64,000 bases of DNA from Rhodoblastus sp963704565 (GCA_963704565.1 OY969917.1:2480001-2544000), one strand, 5' to 3'. Counted from the first letter of the stretch, positions 17,425 to 26,408 are shown. Notes: a model not told the origin generated them from the letters alone. Translations and numbers: made by a program.

Positions 17425-17739
17425 ATGAAGGGCATAGAGCGGCAGTTGCTTCGTTTTGGCCTGGTTATCGCTTTGGGTTCCGGTTTGGCTTTTGTCGCCG
17501 CGCATGCGGCAGGACAAAAGGTCGCCGTTCGCCATAATCAGGCGCCGATCGTTCTCGCCGTCGCCTTGGAGCGCAACGCCGGCCCCGCGCAAGACTTCGC
17601 GCCTGACGCGCAAACGGCGCAGCAGGAGCCGCGCGTCGATCAATGCGCCTATGACCCCCATGCTTCCACCGACAATCACCTGCTCGGAGACAAATCCGCG
17701 CATGGCGTGAAAAAGCACAAAGTCGTGGTGTGCGGCTGA
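17425..17739 (+). CDS. Hypothetical small secreted protein
   Basis: A 104-aa protein with a signal sequence (LLRFGLVIALGSGLAFVAAHAAG) and a short polar mature part with two cysteines (DQCAYDPHAS and the C-terminal VVVCG). A GGAGGG ribosome-binding site lies 9 nt upstream. No family is recognised. A strong rho-independent terminator follows at 17783. It is likely a periplasmic protein of about 8 kDa, perhaps with a disulfide bond. Confidence 0.65.
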   Translation: MKGIERQLLRFGLVIALGSGLAFVAAHAAGQKVAVRHNQAPIVLAVALERNAGPAQDFAPDAQTAQQEPRVDQCAYDPHASTDNHLLGDKSAHGVKKHKVVVCG

Positions 17740-17782
17740 TCCAATGCGGCTGATCCAAGTCCGGGGAGGGACGTCGAAAAGC

Positions 17783-17807
17783 GACCCGCCATGCGCGGGT
17801 CTTTTTT
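17783..17807 (+). terminator. Rho-independent terminator
   Basis: Stem GACCCGC/GCGGGTC with a five-base loop and six T residues, 43 nt after the small secreted protein gene. Confidence 0.9.
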
Positions 17808-18840
17808 ATGGCGCGTCGCTGATCGGGCGGTAGGGCGCCGGCAGTTTCCCGGCGCGGCGCAATCTGTCGAAGACATTCAGGCCGAACGGCTCATTGCCGT
17901 TGACATGGACCAGAATGATCGCGCCTTGCGGCGCGACCGGCGTCAAGGCCAGCCAGGATTGCGCGCCCAACGGGATGAGGAAGGCGTCGCGCACGGCGTC
18001 CATCGTGGCGCGGTCGGAAATCAGGCCCGGAAAGCGGAAAAAAACGCTCGGGACTTCGCCATTGGCGATCAGCAGCCGTTCGACCGCCAGAATTTCCTCC
18101 TTCATATCCACCCCCGGCATCAGCAGATAATTTTGCGCGTCGGCCAAGCCCGGACGATAGGGATGGTGGAAGGAATGATTGACGAAGGCGATGTCGAGCC
18201 GGCCTCGCGCCTTTTCGCGCCGCAGCCAGAGAAAATCCTCCGGGTGCTGCCTGATCCACAAGCCGCTGACCGATAAGGCGATCGGGGTCGGTCCGCCGCC
18301 GCCTTCGAGCGATTTCAGGAAAGCGCGGTCGAGCGGACGATGCGATGGGCAAAGGTCGCCGGTCAGAAAGGCGCCGGCGCGTCCAGCCCTGTCGCGTCCA
18401 TGCGTCAGCCCGGCATTGTCGAGCCAGCTCGCGCCCGCCGGCAATTTTTTGCCCGGCGCTTTCGAATATGCCTCCGAAGACCGCATGAAGCGGCTGTGCG
18501 TCTGCGCCTCGGGCGTGGTCGGCGCGCAGGTCCAGCAGGCGGCGCGCTCCAGGCGCGTGGTCAGCTTTTCCGGGTCACCCGCCAGAAACAGGTTTTCGCC
18601 GTCAACGCTGAACGTCCGGGTGGCCAAAACCGCTTGGCCGTCCCCTTGGCCGTTCCCTTGGCCGTCGGCGCGACGGCAGCTTTGCAGCGTGACGCGCAGG
18701 TCTCTGACCCGGCTCGCGGGCTGCAACGGCCCGTCAAGCGGCGGCGCGACCGAAACCGGCGCTCCGCAATCCGGCCCCGCGTTTGCGCCAAGCGGCGCCG
18801 AGAGCCAGATTGACAAGGCCAGAACGAAGATTTTTCTCAT
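17806..18840 (-). CDS. Polysaccharide deacetylase-like secreted protein
   Basis: A 344-aa protein with a signal peptide (FVLALSIWLSAPLGANA). The second half carries the NodB-fold features: NHSFHHPYRPG (HSxxH metal motif) near residue 215, then FFRFPG and a terminal region with IILVHVNG where a deacetylase catalytic His would sit. The usual first motif TFDD is not visible; the matching region reads ALSVSGLWIRQ. A deacetylase-like fold is therefore well supported but activity is not. It faces the GNAT gene and is convergent with 17425-17739. Confidence 0.7.
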   Translation of the reverse strand: MRKIFVLALSIWLSAPLGANAGPDCGAPVSVAPPLDGPLQPASRVRDLRVTLQSCRRADGQGNGQGDGQAVLATRTFSVDGENLFLAGDPEKLTTRLERAACWTCAPTTPEAQTHSRFMRSSEAYSKAPGKKLPAGASWLDNAGLTHGRDRAGRAGAFLTGDLCPSHRPLDRAFLKSLEGGGGPTPIALSVSGLWIRQHPEDFLWLRREKARGRLDIAFVNHSFHHPYRPGLADAQNYLLMPGVDMKEEILAVERLLIANGEVPSVFFRFPGLISDRATMDAVRDAFLIPLGAQSWLALTPVAPQGAIILVHVNGNEPFGLNVFDRLRRAGKLPAPYRPISDAP

Positions 18841-18849
18841 GCGGGATCA

Positions 18850-19287
18850 ATGACCCAAATCGCGCCGGAACCCAAATTTTTTCGCATCGCGCGCGAAGCG
18901 GGGGCGGATGCGGGCGCGCAGACCGCCGCGCGTCTGGCCGAAGACGTCGCCGCCACCTTCGGGCCGCGCGACGAAAGCCCGTTCGCGCTCGCCGCCCATG
19001 AGTTTTCGGGCGGCTGGATCGGCGGGATCAGGGGCGTGATCCATTGGCGCTGGCTCTATGTCGCGCAACTTTTCGTCGCGCCGGGCTGGCGCGGCCAAGG
19101 CCTGGGCCGCGCCTTGCTGGCCGAAGCCGAATCCTTGGCGCGCGAAAAAAATTGCGTCGGGATCTATCTCGACACCTTCAGCCCTAACGCGGAGGGCTTT
19201 TATCGCGCCCAAGGCTTCGCCGTCGCCGGGCGAATCGAAAATTTCCCGCCTGGCGCGGCGCGGACTTTTTTGTCCAAACCTCTTTAA
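18850..19287 (+). CDS. GNAT family N-acetyltransferase
   Basis: A 145-aa single-domain GNAT protein. Acetyl-CoA motif A is visible as LFVAPGWRGQGLGRALLAEAESLAREK near residues 72-98, and motif B as YLDTFSPNAEGFYRAQGFAVAGRI. The substrate is not predictable. It overlaps the 3' end of polA by four bases on the opposite strand. Confidence 0.88.
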   Translation: MTQIAPEPKFFRIAREAGADAGAQTAARLAEDVAATFGPRDESPFALAAHEFSGGWIGGIRGVIHWRWLYVAQLFVAPGWRGQGLGRALLAEAESLAREKNCVGIYLDTFSPNAEGFYRAQGFAVAGRIENFPPGAARTFLSKPL

Positions 19288-22256
19288 TGCGCCTCGTCCC
19301 AATTGCCGGCGGCGCGCGCGTCGACCAGCAGGGGAACCGAGAGCGGCGCGGCGGGCAGGGCCGCCTGCTCCATCACCTCGCGCACCAGTTTTATGGTCGC
19401 CTCGACCTCGGAGTCCGGCGCCTCGAACACCAGTTCGTCGTGGACCTGCAGCAGCATTTGCGCGCCGAGCTTCGCCTGCTCCAGCGCCGCGTCCATGCGG
19501 ATCATGGCGCGGCGGATGATGTCGGCGGCGCTGCCCTGCAACGGGGCGTTGATCGCGGCTCGCTCGTTGAAGGCGCGTTCCGAAGCATTGCTCGACGCGA
19601 TGCGCGGATAATGGCATTTGCGGCCGAACAGCGTGGTCACATAGCCCTGGTCGCGGCAGAGTTTTTTCGTCGCCTCCATATAGGCGCGGATGCCGGGGAA
19701 GCGCTCGAAATAGAGCTTGATGAAGGCGCCCGCCTCCTCGCGTGAAATGCCGAGCTGGTTGGCGAGGCCGAAGGCCGAAATGCCATAGATGATGCCGAAA
19801 TTGATCGCCTTGGCGCGGCGGCGGATTTCCGCCGGCATGCCCTCGACCGGCACGCCGAAAATCTCCGACGCGGTCAAGGCGTGAATGTCCTTGCCCTCGG
19901 CGAAAGCCTGTTTGAGCTGAGGAATATCGGCGACATGGGCGAGCAGGCGCAATTCGATCTGGGAATAATCCGCCGAGATCAGTTTTCGGCCGGGCCCGGC
20001 GATGAAAGCGCGACGAATTTTGCGCCCTGCCTCGTTGCGCACCGGAATATTTTGCAGATTGGGCTCGGACGACGACAACCGCCCGGTCGAGGTCGCCGCC
20101 AGAGCATAGGACGTATGCACCCGCCCGGTGCGCGGATTGACGAAGCGCGGCAGGGCCTCGGCATAGGTCGAGCGCAATTTCTGCACCTGACGCCAGTCCA
20201 GCACCCGCGCGGCAAGCTCGTTGCCCTGTTCGGCGAGCTCGTCCAGAACGCTCGCCGAAGTGGACCACGCCCCGGTCGCGGTTTTCTTAGCCCCCGGCAG
20301 GCCGAATTTGCCGAACAGAATATCGCCCAGCTGCTTGGGCGAGCCGGGATTGAAAGTCTCGCCGGCCTGCGCCTGGATTTCCGCCTCCAGCCGCGCCATG
20401 TCCTGGGCGAATTCGCCGGAAAGCCGCGAGAGAATGGCGCGATCGACGTGAATGCCGCGCTGCTCCATGCGCGCCAGCACGAAAGGCATCGGCCGCTCCA
20501 AAGTCTCATAGACCGTGGTCATGGACTCGGCGACGAGGCGCGGACGCAGCACGTCCCACAGGCGCAGGGTCACATCGGCGTCCTCGGCCGAATATTCGGT
20601 CGCCTTGTCGAGCGGCACGCGGGCGAAGCCGATGAAGCTCTTGCCCTGCCCGGCGACCTCGCCGAAGGAAATCGGCTGGTGACCGAGAAATTTGGCCGAC
20701 AATTCGTCCATGCCGTGGCCGTTGAGCCCGGCGTCGAGCGCATAGGAGGCCAGCATGGTGTCCTCGACCGGCGCGACCTCGATCCCGTGCTGGGCGAGCA
20801 CCAGCCAGTCAAATTTGACGTTCTGCGCGATCTTGACCACCGAGGGCGCGGTCAGGAGCGGGCGCAACAGGTCGAGAGCCGCGCGCAGGGGAAGCTGGCC
20901 CGGCGCCAGATCGCCGCCGCCGAACAGATCCTCCGCCCCCGGCGTCCGGTGGCCGAGCGGAATATAGCAGGCGCGGTTGGGCGCCAGCGCCAGCGAAACG
21001 CCGACCAGATTGGCCTGCATCGGATCGAGCGAATCGGTCTCGGTGTCGAAACAGACGAAGCCGGCGTCGAAGGCCTGGGAAATCCAGCTTTCCAGCTCCT
21101 CTGCTGAGGAAATGCAGACATATTTCTCGCGCTCCACCGGCGTCGCCATGGCTTTTTCGGCGCGGGTCGTGGCGAAAGCGGCAGGTGTGAGCGCCGCGTT
21201 TTTTCCACGCGGCGCGGGCGCCATTTCCGGTTGTTCGGCCTTGGGCGCCGCGATTTCGCCGTTCCGGCCGCGCCAGCCATTCGCCCCGACAAAAGCCGGA
21301 TCGGGATCGACGGCCGAAACATCGACATCGAATATTTCGCCGACGCGCCGGGTGATGGTGGTGAATTCCATCGCCTTGAGAAAGGCGACCAGAGCCTTGC
21401 CGTCCGGCTGCTGAAGCCGCAGATCGTCCAGCGGCGTCGTGACCTTCACGTCATCGACCAGCCGCACCAGTCGTTTGGACAAGCGCACCTTTTCGATCAC
21501 CTCGGGGTCGGTCAGGGTCTCGCGGCGCTTGTTCTGTTTGATCTCGCCGGCGCGGGCGATCAATGTGTCGAGATCGCCATATTCATGGATCAGCTGGGCG
21601 GCGGTTTTCACCCCGATGCCGGGCGCGCCGGGCACATTGTCGGTCGAATTGCCGGCCAAGGCCTGAATGTCCACCACCTTTTCCGGCGGCGCGCCGAAAT
21701 AGGCGATCACTTCCTCGCGCCCGATCTTGCGCTCCTCGCGCTCGCCCGACGCCGGGTCATACATGGCGACGCCGGGCCGCACGAGCTGCATCAGATCCTT
21801 GTCGGCGGAAATGATGGTCACATCGGCGCCGGCTTCTTTGGCCTGTTTCGCATAAGTCGCGATCAGGTCGTCGGCCTCGTAGACGTCCTGCTCGACCGGC
21901 TCCAGGCCGAAGGAGCGCACCGCCGCGCGGAACAGCGGAAACTGCGGCACGAGGTCTTCCGGCGGCTCGGCGCGATTGGCTTTGTAGGCGGGATAGATTT
22001 CCTTGCGGAAGGAATTCTCGCTCTTGTCGAAAATGATGGCGAGATGGGTCGGATGGACCCCCGCCGCCCCGTCGCGGACGAATTGCAGCAATTTGGCGCA
22101 GAACAGCCGCACCGCGCCGGTCGGCAGCTGATCGGCGCGATAATTATATTTCCGGTCCTGGCGGATCGACTGGAAAAAAGCGCGAAAGATGAAATTCGAG
22201 CCATCGACCAGGAAGACATGGTCGCCGGGAGCAAGGGTTTTTGGAGCGTCGGTCAT
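19284..22256 (-). CDS. polA: DNA polymerase I
   Basis: A 990-aa family A polymerase used in Okazaki fragment processing and repair. The N-terminal 5'-3' exonuclease starts at DHVFLVDGSNFIFRAFF, the 3'-5' exonuclease has FVCFDTETDSLDPM (ExoI, Asp/Glu retained), and the polymerase domain shows SADYSQIELRLLAH (motif A), RRRAKAINFGIIYGIS (motif B) and LLQVHDELVFE (motif C). Both proofreading and polymerase motifs are intact. The start is placed at MTDAPK (22256); an in-frame ATG two codons earlier is equally possible. Confidence 0.96.
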   Translation of the reverse strand: MTDAPKTLAPGDHVFLVDGSNFIFRAFFQSIRQDRKYNYRADQLPTGAVRLFCAKLLQFVRDGAAGVHPTHLAIIFDKSENSFRKEIYPAYKANRAEPPEDLVPQFPLFRAAVRSFGLEPVEQDVYEADDLIATYAKQAKEAGADVTIISADKDLMQLVRPGVAMYDPASGEREERKIGREEVIAYFGAPPEKVVDIQALAGNSTDNVPGAPGIGVKTAAQLIHEYGDLDTLIARAGEIKQNKRRETLTDPEVIEKVRLSKRLVRLVDDVKVTTPLDDLRLQQPDGKALVAFLKAMEFTTITRRVGEIFDVDVSAVDPDPAFVGANGWRGRNGEIAAPKAEQPEMAPAPRGKNAALTPAAFATTRAEKAMATPVEREKYVCISSAEELESWISQAFDAGFVCFDTETDSLDPMQANLVGVSLALAPNRACYIPLGHRTPGAEDLFGGGDLAPGQLPLRAALDLLRPLLTAPSVVKIAQNVKFDWLVLAQHGIEVAPVEDTMLASYALDAGLNGHGMDELSAKFLGHQPISFGEVAGQGKSFIGFARVPLDKATEYSAEDADVTLRLWDVLRPRLVAESMTTVYETLERPMPFVLARMEQRGIHVDRAILSRLSGEFAQDMARLEAEIQAQAGETFNPGSPKQLGDILFGKFGLPGAKKTATGAWSTSASVLDELAEQGNELAARVLDWRQVQKLRSTYAEALPRFVNPRTGRVHTSYALAATSTGRLSSSEPNLQNIPVRNEAGRKIRRAFIAGPGRKLISADYSQIELRLLAHVADIPQLKQAFAEGKDIHALTASEIFGVPVEGMPAEIRRRAKAINFGIIYGISAFGLANQLGISREEAGAFIKLYFERFPGIRAYMEATKKLCRDQGYVTTLFGRKCHYPRIASSNASERAFNERAAINAPLQGSAADIIRRAMIRMDAALEQAKLGAQMLLQVHDELVFEAPDSEVEATIKLVREVMEQAALPAAPLSVPLLVDARAAGNWDEAH

Positions 22257-22475
22257 GCGCATCGATTCGAGAGGGCCGCATTGGCGCGACGGACGCCTTT
22301 TATAAGCCAACCCCCCCGCCGGCCCAAGTGGGCCTTGCGCCAAGCCAAGAGAAAGTGGGCCGTGCGCCAGGCCGAGAGAATCGCTTTGGCCGGATCGAGG
22401 GCTGACGCCGGCGGCGTCCTGGTCTATGGATGAGCCTCAAGCGCAAGAACAACGATCGATGACGGAGACGGGGCT

Positions 22476-23375
22476 ATGACCGGAGATGTTGCGGCCGTCG
22501 AGGCGAGCGATTTCGCCATGCGCAACTGGAAGGCGCGGGACACCGGCCCGGTTCGAATCGGCTCGCCCGAACATTTGCGCATGTTCGCGCAAATGCTGCT
22601 CGACACCCATAATCCCTACAAGCCGGCAGTGATCGAATGGCCCAAGCTCGCGCCGGACGCTCTGGCGCGGGTGACCTCGCTGCCGATCTGGGACATCGCC
22701 GTCCAGACCGAGGGCCGCGCCTCGATCCGGGTCAAGACCTTCGCTTCGACCGTGACCGAGCCCTTGCTGCGGCAGGCTTTGGAAATGGACGCGGGCGAGG
22801 AGGAGCGCCACAAGATCGTCCTGTCCAAACTGGTCGAGGCCTATGGAATCAAGCTCGCGCCCGAGCCGGCCTACGCCGCGCCCAGGAACCTGCTCTGGGC
22901 CTGGCTGGTGACCGGCTACAGCGAATGTATCGACAGTTTCTTCGCCTTCGGCCTGTTCGAAACCGCGCGCCGCTCGGGCTTTTTCCCCGACGAGCTGGTC
23001 GAGACCTTCGAGCCGGTGATCCAGGAGGAGGCGCGCCATATATTGTTCTTCGTCAACTGGGTCGCGTGGCGTCGGCGCAACCTGCCGATCTGGAAACGCC
23101 TGTCGTTCCGGCTGACTGAAATCGCGGTCTGGATTTTCCTGGTTTACGAGCGGATCGGCATAGCGCGCGGCATCGACAGCGGCGGCGACATGCAGGACGC
23201 CAATTTCGCCATGCAGGGATCGAGCGCGATCGGCGTGGACCTGTCGCCGGCCGAACTGATCGACCTGTGCCTCGCCGAGAACGACCGCCGCATGGCCGGC
23301 TATGACCAGCGGCTGCTCCGCCCGAAACTGGCGCCGAGCCTGGCGCGCTTCGCCCGGCGCTTCATCAAAGGCTGA
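22476..23375 (+). CDS. Ferritin-like diiron protein
   Basis: A 299-aa protein with a helical ferritin-like core. Two E-E-x-R-H type clusters (DAGEEERHKIVLSKL near residue 110 and VIQEEARHILFF near residue 180) and intervening glutamates (SECIDSFFAF) look like a carboxylate-bridged diiron site. A single hydrophobic helix near residue 215 (TEIAVWIFLVYERIG) may be peripheral to membrane. No close enzyme is recognised, so substrate and reaction are open. It lies between polA and the sulfur island and has a GGAG ribosome-binding site. Confidence 0.6.
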   Translation: MTGDVAAVEASDFAMRNWKARDTGPVRIGSPEHLRMFAQMLLDTHNPYKPAVIEWPKLAPDALARVTSLPIWDIAVQTEGRASIRVKTFASTVTEPLLRQALEMDAGEEERHKIVLSKLVEAYGIKLAPEPAYAAPRNLLWAWLVTGYSECIDSFFAFGLFETARRSGFFPDELVETFEPVIQEEARHILFFVNWVAWRRRNLPIWKRLSFRLTEIAVWIFLVYERIGIARGIDSGGDMQDANFAMQGSSAIGVDLSPAELIDLCLAENDRRMAGYDQRLLRPKLAPSLARFARRFIKG

Positions 23376-23571
23376 AATCGTTCACGCCGCAAACGGCTCG
23401 CCCGCGCCGAAGGATTCCGCGCGGCGGGGTATTTTCATTTTCTCGCATTCGAATATGATGGTGCGTAAATATAAGCTTGAGCTTAGCCTTAAGCGCGACC
23501 GCCGGGCTGGTCGCGGGGCGGAGCCGGGACTTGTCGGCGCAAACATGTCGGCACAACAACGGAGGAAACTA

Positions 23572-24777
23572 GTGGTTGATCTTATTGAACCTCATGGATC
23601 GAAAGAGCTTCATCCGCTCTTCGTCGCCGACTCCAACCAGAACGACAAGTTGCGGCAAGAGGCCGAAGGCCTGCCCTCGATCGTCGTCAGCTCCGCCGCC
23701 GCCGCCAATGCGGTGATGCTGGGCGCCGGCTATTTCAACCCCCTCACCGGCTACATGAACAAGGCGGACGCGCTTTCCGTCGCCCGCGAAATGAAGACGA
23801 CCGAAGGCCTGTTCTGGCCGGTTCCCGTCCTCAACCTGCTCAAGGACGCCTCGGCCGTGAAGGCCGGCGCCCGGATCGCGCTGCGCGACCCCAATGTCCC
23901 GGGAAATCCGGTTCTGGCGGTGATGGACGTTCAGGCCGTCGAGACGCTCAGCGACGCGGACGCCGCGCTGATCATCGAAAAAGTCTATCGCACGTCGGAC
24001 CCCAAACATCCGGGCGTCGCCGCCTTCGAGGCGCAGGGCCGCACAATCGTCTCCGGCCCGATCAAGGTTCTGAATTTCAGCTATTTCCAGACCGAATTCC
24101 CCGACACCTTCCGCACGGCGGTCGAAATCCGCAATGAAATCAAGGAGCGCGGCTGGAAAAAGGTCGTCGCCTTCCAGACCCGCAACCCGATGCACCGCGC
24201 CCATGAGGAATTGTGCCGGATGGCGATGGAGCGCCTCGGCGCCGACGGTCTGGTGATCCACATGCTGCTCGGCAAGCTCAAGGCGGGCGACATTCCCGCC
24301 CCGGTGCGCGACGCTGCGATTCGCAAGATGGTCGAGGTCTATTTCCCGCCGAACACGGTGATGGTGACGGGTTATGGCTTCGACATGCTCTATGCCGGCC
24401 CACGCGAGGCGCTGCTGCACGCGGTCTTCCGCCAGAACATGGGCGCGTCCTATCTGATCGTCGGCCGCGACCACGCCGGCGTCGGCGATTATTACGGGCC
24501 GTTCGACGCCCAGACCATCTTCGACGACGTCCCGCTCGGAGCCATGAAGATCGATATCTTCCGCGCCGACAACACCGCCTATTCGAAAAAGCTGAACAAG
24601 GTGGTGATGATGTGCGAGGCGCCCGATCACACCAAGGAAGACTTCATCGCTCTGTCGGGCACCAAGGTTCGCGAAATGCTCGGCCAGGGCATGGCTCCGC
24701 CGCCGGAATTCTCGCGCGCCGAAGTCGCCGATATCCTGATCGGCTATTATCAGGAGCTGGACAGCCGCGCCAAATGA
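23572..24777 (+). CDS. sat: Dissimilatory-type sulfate adenylyltransferase (ATP sulfurylase)
   Basis: A 401-aa homologue of the sat/met3-type ATP sulfurylase. In sulfur oxidisers it runs in reverse, turning APS and pyrophosphate into sulfate and ATP. The nucleotide motif QTRNPMHRAHEEL is near residue 200, with GRDHAGVGDYYGPFDAQ and the ISGTKVREMLGQG-like sequence LSGTKVREMLGQG near residue 365. The GTG at 23572 is chosen because GGAGG lies 6 nt upstream and the family starts here; an in-frame ATG at 23545 lacks a ribosome-binding site. No APS-kinase domain is attached. aprBA follows after an ankyrin gene. Confidence 0.94.
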   Translation: MVDLIEPHGSKELHPLFVADSNQNDKLRQEAEGLPSIVVSSAAAANAVMLGAGYFNPLTGYMNKADALSVAREMKTTEGLFWPVPVLNLLKDASAVKAGARIALRDPNVPGNPVLAVMDVQAVETLSDADAALIIEKVYRTSDPKHPGVAAFEAQGRTIVSGPIKVLNFSYFQTEFPDTFRTAVEIRNEIKERGWKKVVAFQTRNPMHRAHEELCRMAMERLGADGLVIHMLLGKLKAGDIPAPVRDAAIRKMVEVYFPPNTVMVTGYGFDMLYAGPREALLHAVFRQNMGASYLIVGRDHAGVGDYYGPFDAQTIFDDVPLGAMKIDIFRADNTAYSKKLNKVVMMCEAPDHTKEDFIALSGTKVREMLGQGMAPPPEFSRAEVADILIGYYQELDSRAK

Positions 24778-24822
24778 CGTTTGGACGGCGGCGCGTCAAA
24801 TTGACCCACCTTTGAAAGCCGG

Positions 24823-24860
24823 GCGCCTGGATTTTTCCGAAATCCAGGCGCTCTTGTTTT
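24823..24860 (+). terminator. Rho-independent terminator after sat
   Basis: Twelve-base perfect stem GCGCCTGGATTT/AAATCCAGGCGC with a five-base loop, followed by TCTTGTTTT, 45 nt after the sat stop. It separates sat from the ankyrin gene and aprBA, so these probably have their own promoters. Confidence 0.9.
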
Positions 24861-24901
24861 GACAAGGCCGCCCCGCCGCGTCCGGGACAAGGAGCGTGAA
24901 A

Positions 24902-25411
24902 ATGACCACGGCTCATCGTTATTGGGTTCGCTCGCCCGATGGGCGCGTCGCCTATGGCTTCGAGCGCGAACAGGTCGCCATTTCGGTCGCGCTCGAATAT
25001 GGGGTCGGCGCGTCGCTCGTCGACACTCTGGCCCAGGCCTATATGCCGATGCTGCAAATCGTCGAGCTTGGCGACGGCGCGCCGCGCCTGGCGCTCGGCC
25101 CTGTCGGCGGGTGGGACACCGGACGTTTCGGCCTCGACCGCGACCTGATCGAGGCGATCAAGAAGGGCCGGGTGGAAATCGTCCACGCCTTCCTCGCCAA
25201 GGGCGCTTCGGCCAACGCCGCCGACGCCCGGGGCGGCCGCGCCCTGCATTGGGCGGCGGCGCGCGGCGAGGCGAGCGTCGTCGAGCTGCTGCTGAACCAG
25301 GGCGCCGACATCGCGGCGCTCGACGCGTCGGGCCGCTCGGCCCTCGCGGTCGCGGAGGCGCGCGGCAAAGGGAACGTCGCCGATCTGCTGCGCAGCCGCG
25401 GCGCGCGCTGA
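24902..25411 (+). CDS. Ankyrin repeat protein
   Basis: A 169-aa protein with an N-terminal unassigned part (MTTAHRYWVRSPDGRVAYGF) and two to three C-terminal ankyrin repeats: DLIEAIKKGRVEIVHAFLAKG, RALHWAAARGEASVVELLLNQG and ALAVAEARGKGNVADLLRSRG. A GGAG site lies 7 nt before the ATG. Ankyrin repeats bind other proteins; the partner is unknown. Its place between sat and aprBA makes it a candidate accessory or chaperone factor of the sulfur enzymes, which is inference. Confidence 0.8.
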   Translation: MTTAHRYWVRSPDGRVAYGFEREQVAISVALEYGVGASLVDTLAQAYMPMLQIVELGDGAPRLALGPVGGWDTGRFGLDRDLIEAIKKGRVEIVHAFLAKGASANAADARGGRALHWAAARGEASVVELLLNQGADIAALDASGRSALAVAEARGKGNVADLLRSRGAR

Positions 25412-25564
25412 AGGCTCCGGCCGCGCGCGCGGCGTCCGATGACGACAGATTCCGCTTGCCTGTTTTTCGTCTGGCTTTATTCTTCGGACCGCGCAAGGCC
25501 TGGGTCGGCATATCGACCTTCGAAGGCGCCCCGCGTGGGAAGTCGGACATTTTAGAATAACTCT

Positions 25565-25608
25565 AGACTTCGTCAGAGGTCTCACGACGCCGAGGCGAAG
25601 TCTTTTTT
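25565..25608 (+). terminator. Hairpin with T tract upstream of aprBA
   Basis: Arms AGACTTCG (25565-25572) and CGAAGTCT (25596-25603) enclose 23 bases and end in TTTTTT. It could terminate transcription of the ankyrin gene or act in the aprBA leader. The 25412-25880 stretch has no convincing coding sequence; it holds this hairpin, two palindromes and the aprBA promoter. Confidence 0.6.
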
Positions 25609-25712
25609 GATGAATATTTTTTGATGATTTGATCGCCTTTCAGAAACAATTGGCGCCGGATCACGCGGAATCAAGCCTTTTCCCGGCATTTACTGAAACG
25701 GCGCGCGGCGGA

Positions 25713-25727
25713 ATGTTTCAAAAACAT
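25713..25727. promoter_or_regulatory. Inverted repeat ATGTTT-CAA-AAACAT
   Basis: A perfect 6-base inverted repeat with a 3-base spacer, just upstream of the larger palindrome and the promoter of aprBA. It could be a second operator site. Confidence 0.4.
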
Positions 25728-25738
25728 GTCCGGGCCAC

Positions 25739-25758
25739 ATATTCCAACATTGAAATAT
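25739..25758. promoter_or_regulatory. Candidate operator of a sulfur-island regulator
   Basis: The sequence ATATTCCAACATTGAAATAT matches its own reverse complement at 16 of 20 positions and overlaps the -35 region of the predicted aprBA promoter. A near-copy (ATATTCCAATATTGTGATAT) lies at 39152-39171, before DUF202/SulP, and a weaker relative at 37563-37584, before qmoA. The shape suggests a dimeric regulator; its identity is not encoded in the window. A SqrR/BigR-type sulfide-responsive repressor is one possibility by pattern. Confidence 0.55.
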
Positions 25759-25777
25759 CCTGTACCCGTGATATAAG
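25750..25777 (+). promoter_or_regulatory. Predicted aprBA promoter
   Basis: A TTGAAA -35 box (25750-25755) and a TATAAG -10 box (25772-25777) are separated by 16 bases. The -35 box lies inside the palindrome at 25739-25758, so binding there would block RNA polymerase. The ATG of aprB is 103 nt downstream of the -10 box. Confidence 0.5.
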
Positions 25778-25880
25778 CGACGCTGCGATGCGCGGGCCGA
25801 GCTTTTTGCGAGGCTTGGGTGGTGCGCCTGCGCGAGTTCACATTATCAGCGCCAAGCCTAATTGAGTTGGGAGGACAACG

Positions 25881-26306
25881 ATGCCGACTTTTGTACACAC
25901 GGACAAGTGTGACGGCTGCAAAGGGGGACAGGTCACTGCGTGCATGTATATCTGCCCGAATGACCTGATGAAGCTCGACACAATACGCATGAAGGCGTTC
26001 AACCAGGAGCCGGATCAGTGCTGGGAATGCCAGTGCTGCGTCAAGGCTTGCCCGCAGCAGGCCATCGAGGTCCGCGCCTTCCAGGACTGGGTTCCGATGG
26101 GCGGCGCCGTGATCCCGCTTCGCACCGACAACGCCATCATGTGGACCATCAAGTTCCGCGACGGCGAGATCAAGCGCTTCAAGTTTCCGGTTCGCACCAC
26201 CCCGGTCAGCTCGATTGACTGTTACGGCAACAAGCCGGCCCCGGGCGACCTCAACGACCAGCGCTTCTTCACCGAAGAAGGCAAGGAACTGCCGCGCATC
26301 TCCTGA
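25881..26306 (+). CDS. aprB: Adenylylsulfate reductase subunit beta
   Basis: A 141-aa iron-sulfur subunit of APS reductase carrying two [4Fe-4S] clusters. Cluster cysteines are in CDGCKGGQVTACMYICP (near residue 10) and CWECQCCVKACPQ (near residue 50), the classic AprB pattern. The C-terminal tail, which wraps around AprA, is present (DCYGNKPAPGDLNDQRFF). A GGGAGG site precedes the ATG. It transfers electrons between AprA and the Qmo complex and forms an operon with aprA (102-nt gap). Confidence 0.97.
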   Translation: MPTFVHTDKCDGCKGGQVTACMYICPNDLMKLDTIRMKAFNQEPDQCWECQCCVKACPQQAIEVRAFQDWVPMGGAVIPLRTDNAIMWTIKFRDGEIKRFKFPVRTTPVSSIDCYGNKPAPGDLNDQRFFTEEGKELPRIS

Positions 26307-26408
26307 TGCACGGCTGCCGATATCCGCGAAACAAAAACATCAACTGACTTGAGCGCGTGGGACCGGCTGCATGTTGCCGGGAGTCGCGTTACGGGAGCTT
26401 AGTGAAAA

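Noticed and set aside
25629..25865. 78-codon frame upstream of aprB
   Set aside because: It covers the predicted promoter and palindromes and has no ribosome-binding site.
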